Assembly (NCBI GenBank): GCA_963930325.1
Contig: CAWVME010000078.1
Span: forward strand, 1-9,031
From: CALXJM01 sp963930325
GTDB taxonomy: Bacteria > Bacillota > Clostridia > TANB77 > CAG-508
Reading direction: 5' to 3'
Length of the DNA: 9,031 nucleotides
Within the stretch, counting starts at the first letter, position 1. Every line of letters begins with the position of its first letter. The notes under the pieces are model-generated. The model was not told the DNA's origin and made no database searches. It was given only the letters and a program-made list of their open reading frames with translations. Position numbers and translations under genes: made by a program. Shown piece by piece: positions 6,710 to 9,031 of the stretch.

Positions 6710-7694
6710 ATGATTTTTTATATAACTGTTTTAAGAGCAATAGCAGCAGTAATAATAACAAATTCACATTACGTAGGAGTATATCCAACAGATTTGATTG
6801 CTAATCGGAGGATTGCTAGGTGATGTTATATTTTTTGCAGTATCAGGATTCTGCTTATATAATATTAAAGAAAATTTTATAGATTGGTATAAAAAAAGGA
6901 TTATTAGAATATACCCAAAAGTTTGGATAATTACAATTATTTATCTATTGCTAGGATTTTATACTTTTGAAAAAATGAATATAATACAATACTTTATTTA
7001 TCCAACATATTACCATTTTATAGGTTCTATTATTATTTTATATATCCTTTATTATGTAGTAATGAAAATAGAATTACTTCGAAAAAACATTCCAAAGTTA
7101 ATGACAGGTATACTTGTTAGTCAATTATTAATTTATATATTCTTTTATGATAAGACTTACTATCATATTGATATCGTACGAGAACCAATGATTCGCTTTT
7201 TATTTTTTGAAGCAATGCTTTTAGGTGCCTATTTTAGAATAAATAAAGAAAAATATATGAATAAAAATAATAAAATGAATTGGATTATTTTATTAGTGAG
7301 CATGCTAGTATATTTTGCATCGAAATTAATTTTTTCTAAAGTAGAAAGTGTATCAATATTACAAATAATAAATCAGTATGTTCTAATATTCACACTATAT
7401 TATGTATTAAGATGTTTTTCAGGAATAGATTATAGATTAGAAAAAATGCCAAATAAACTGAAAAGAATTATAGAATATATTGCAAAAATTACTCTTGAAA
7501 TATACTTAGTTCAATATCCAATCATCCCACAATTAGCAAACAAAATACCTTTCCCAATAAATTGGATTGCAATAACAGTACTAATATTACTATCAGCCAT
7601 TTTATTACATATTAGTGTAGAAGCAATAATAAAGCAAATAAATAATATAAAAGGAAAAAAGAAAAATGAAACTATTATTAACAGGAGCATTTAA
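6710..7694 (+). pseudogene. Acyltransferase-3 family membrane protein, interrupted by a +1 frameshift near 6806
   Basis: Acyltransferase-3 (OafA/WecH-like) proteins use a multi-helix membrane domain to O-acylate surface sugars. The natural start is ATG 6710, 9 nt after the previous stop, with AGGGTGA just upstream. This frame carries the first helix with R9 and the predicted catalytic H20 (TNSHY). It ends at TGA 6821-6823 after 37 codons. The remainder (GGLLGDVIFFAVSGF, KKRIIRIYP, then about eight more membrane helices to LEIYLVQYP and beyond) is in the +1 frame to TAA 7692-7694. Removing one base at 6805 or 6806 restores 327 codons with the family-typical IANGGLLGD junction. A TTG at 6798 opens the downstream frame, but that product would lack the catalytic His. 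The last 29 nt overlap the next gene. The gene is broken as read; a sequencing error or a recent mutation are both possible. Confidence 0.85.
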
Positions 7695-8577
7695 GTATAC
7701 AGAAGTACAAACAAAAGAATTAGAAAAATTGGGATATACATGCTTATATACGCAGGATGAAAAACAGGAAATCAAATTCGAAAAAGAAGAAATTGAAGCA
7801 ATTGTATGTAACGGATTTTTTCTATATCATGATATAAAGGAATTTAAGAATTTAAAATATATACAGCTAACTAGTGCTGGATTAGATAGAGTGCCATTAG
7901 AATATATAAAAGAAAAAGGAATAACAATTTACAATGCAAGAGGAGTATATAGTACTCCTATGGCAGAATGGACAATTTTAAAAATATTAGAAATTTATAA
8001 AAATAGTAAATATTTTTATGAAAAACAAAAAGAACATTTATGGGAGAAAGATAGAAAGCTTTTTGAACTAGCAGGAAAAAATGCAGTTATTATTGGCACA
8101 GGAAGCATTGGAAAGGAAATAGCAAAAAGACTAAAAGCATTTGAAGTAAATATATTTGCTGTAGACTTGTATGAAATAAGCGAAAGCTATATTGACGAGT
8201 ATTATTCTTTAGAAAAGCTAAATGAAGTATTAACAAAATCAGACATAGTAATACTTACATTGCCATTAAGTGAAAAAACTAAATATATGATAAATAAAGA
8301 CAACATAAAATTAATGAAGCAGAATTCTGTGTTGGTAAATATCTCAAGAGGAAGCATTATAAATGAAAAAGACTTAATAGGAGAGATAAAGAAAAATAAA
8401 TTTCTAGGAGTTATTTTAGATGTATTTGAAAAAGAACCATTAGATGAGAAAAGCGAACTGTGGGATTTTGATAATGTAATAGTAACTCCACATAATTCTT
8501 TTATCTCTGAAGGAAATAATGAGAGGATGTTTAAAGTAATAAAAGAAAATTTAGCAAAGTGGAAAAAGGAGCATTAA
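7666..8577 (+). CDS. D-isomer-specific 2-hydroxyacid dehydrogenase family protein
   Basis: A 303-aa NAD-dependent oxidoreductase that interconverts a 2-keto acid and a D-2-hydroxy acid (or acts on a related substrate). The substrate-binding domain (1-95 and the C-terminus) has LTSAGLD near 71-77 and the hinge region ARGVYSTPMAEW. The NAD domain begins with G144-T-G-S-I-G149, and D167 at the end of the second strand favours NAD over NADP. The catalytic triad R228 (NISRGS), E257 (DVFEKEP) and H276 (TPHNS) is complete, and the length is typical for the family's shorter members. ATG 7666 lies inside the 3' end of the acyltransferase gene (29-nt overlap), with AAAGG about 11 nt upstream. The next gene begins 1 nt after its stop. 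Its place in a glycan operon beside an aldolase domain suggests it works on a small keto acid made for glycan decoration. That is inference; the substrate cannot be read from sequence. Confidence 0.92.
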   Translation: MKLLLTGAFKYTEVQTKELEKLGYTCLYTQDEKQEIKFEKEEIEAIVCNGFFLYHDIKEFKNLKYIQLTSAGLDRVPLEYIKEKGITIYNARGVYSTPMAEWTILKILEIYKNSKYFYEKQKEHLWEKDRKLFELAGKNAVIIGTGSIGKEIAKRLKAFEVNIFAVDLYEISESYIDEYYSLEKLNEVLTKSDIVILTLPLSEKTKYMINKDNIKLMKQNSVLVNISRGSIINEKDLIGEIKKNKFLGVILDVFEKEPLDEKSELWDFDNVIVTPHNSFISEGNNERMFKVIKENLAKWKKEH

Positions 8578-8578
8578 T

Positions 8579-9031
8579 ATGAAATTTGTTTTATTGTCAC
8601 CTAAAAATAGAACTGTATACAATTTCAGGGGAGATTTAATTAAAGAAATACAAAAAAAAGGATATGAAGTTATTGTAACAGGTCCAAACAAAGACAACAT
8701 AGAAAAGATTGAAGAATTGAATGTAAAATTTAAAGAAATACCCTTAAACAAAAATAGTTTAGGAATAATTTCTAATATTAAATATTACAACAATTTAAAA
8801 AAATTTTTAAAAGAAGAAAAGCCAGATGTTGTGCTAAGTTACACAATAAAACCAGTTATATTTGGTTCAATAGCTGCTAAGAAAGCCGAGGTTAAACATA
8901 TATATTCGCTAATTACAGGATTGGGACAAGTTTACAACTCAAACAGCCTAAAAACAAAAGTAATTAGAACAGTATGTGGAATGGCATATAAAATTGCTTT
9001 TAAATATAATGAAAAAGTTATATTCCAAAAT
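8579..9031 (+). CDS. Glycosyltransferase, GT4-like N-terminal domain (3'-truncated by window edge)
   Basis: The first 151 codons of a glycosyltransferase open to the window end. The N-terminal Rossmann-like half of a GT-B enzyme is visible: an initial strand MKFVLLSP, R17-G18-DLIKEIQKKGYEVIV, then KPDVVLSYTIKPVIFGSIAA near 81-100 and a Gly-rich SLITGLGQVY near 109-118, ending at VIFQN. This pattern resembles family-4 enzymes such as PglA that add a second sugar to an undecaprenyl-diphosphate-linked bacillosamine-type sugar. That role fits the upstream dehydratase and phosphoglycosyl transferase. The start is well supported: AAGGAG at 8566-8571 is 7 nt before ATG 8579, and only 1 nt separates it from the previous stop. 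The donor-binding C-terminal domain is outside the window, so sugar specificity is not inferable. Confidence 0.85.
   Translation, partial: MKFVLLSPKNRTVYNFRGDLIKEIQKKGYEVIVTGPNKDNIEKIEELNVKFKEIPLNKNSLGIISNIKYYNNLKKFLKEEKPDVVLSYTIKPVIFGSIAAKKAEVKHIYSLITGLGQVYNSNSLKTKVIRTVCGMAYKIAFKYNEKVIFQN

Noticed and set aside
1..9031. Mobile element, CRISPR, defence or toxin-antitoxin system
   Set aside because: No transposase, integrase, repeat-spacer pattern, restriction/defence domain or small paired genes were seen. The accessory character here is a surface-glycan operon.

Overview
The window is low-GC, standard-code DNA with clostridial-type Shine-Dalgarno sites (AGGAGG/GGTGAT variants), sigma-70-like promoters and tightly packed operons. 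It suggests a low-GC Firmicute, probably a Clostridia member. This rests on composition and gene types only; no rRNA, tRNA, CRISPR array or insertion sequence was seen.

Left part (1-2784): housekeeping genes. The 3' four-fifths of typA/bipA (translational GTPase) is followed after 24 nt by an O-methyltransferase of the YrrM/TrmR type with an unusual cysteine-rich N-terminus. This pair converges on a minus-strand gene for a small membrane protein of the CmpB-like 'putative ABC-transporter type IV' family (PF06541). A perfect 36-bp palindrome sits across both stop codons and probably terminates transcription in both directions.

Intergenic 2784-2916: a divergent control region with a strong promoter for the minus-strand gene, a promoter for the rightward operon, and several repeated TGTAAA-type elements.

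Right part (2917-9031, continuing off the window): one co-directional surface-polysaccharide/glycan operon with gaps of 21 nt or less, or overlaps. In order it encodes a membrane-anchored FlaA1/CapD/EpsC-type nucleotide-sugar 4,6-dehydratase; a VanZ-family membrane protein; a phosphoglycosyl transferase fused in frame to an HpcH/HpaI-type aldolase domain; an acyltransferase-3 family membrane protein interrupted by a single-base frameshift; a D-2-hydroxyacid dehydrogenase family protein; and the start of a family-4-like glycosyltransferase.

The likely logic is as follows. The dehydratase starts a modified UDP-sugar. The phosphoglycosyl transferase loads it on undecaprenyl phosphate. The glycosyltransferase adds the next sugar. 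The aldolase, dehydrogenase and acyltransferase may build and attach a small acyl or hydroxy-acid decoration. The last step is inference. The most notable points are the transferase-aldolase fusion, the aldolase/dehydrogenase/acyltransferase neighbourhood, and the acyltransferase frameshift.
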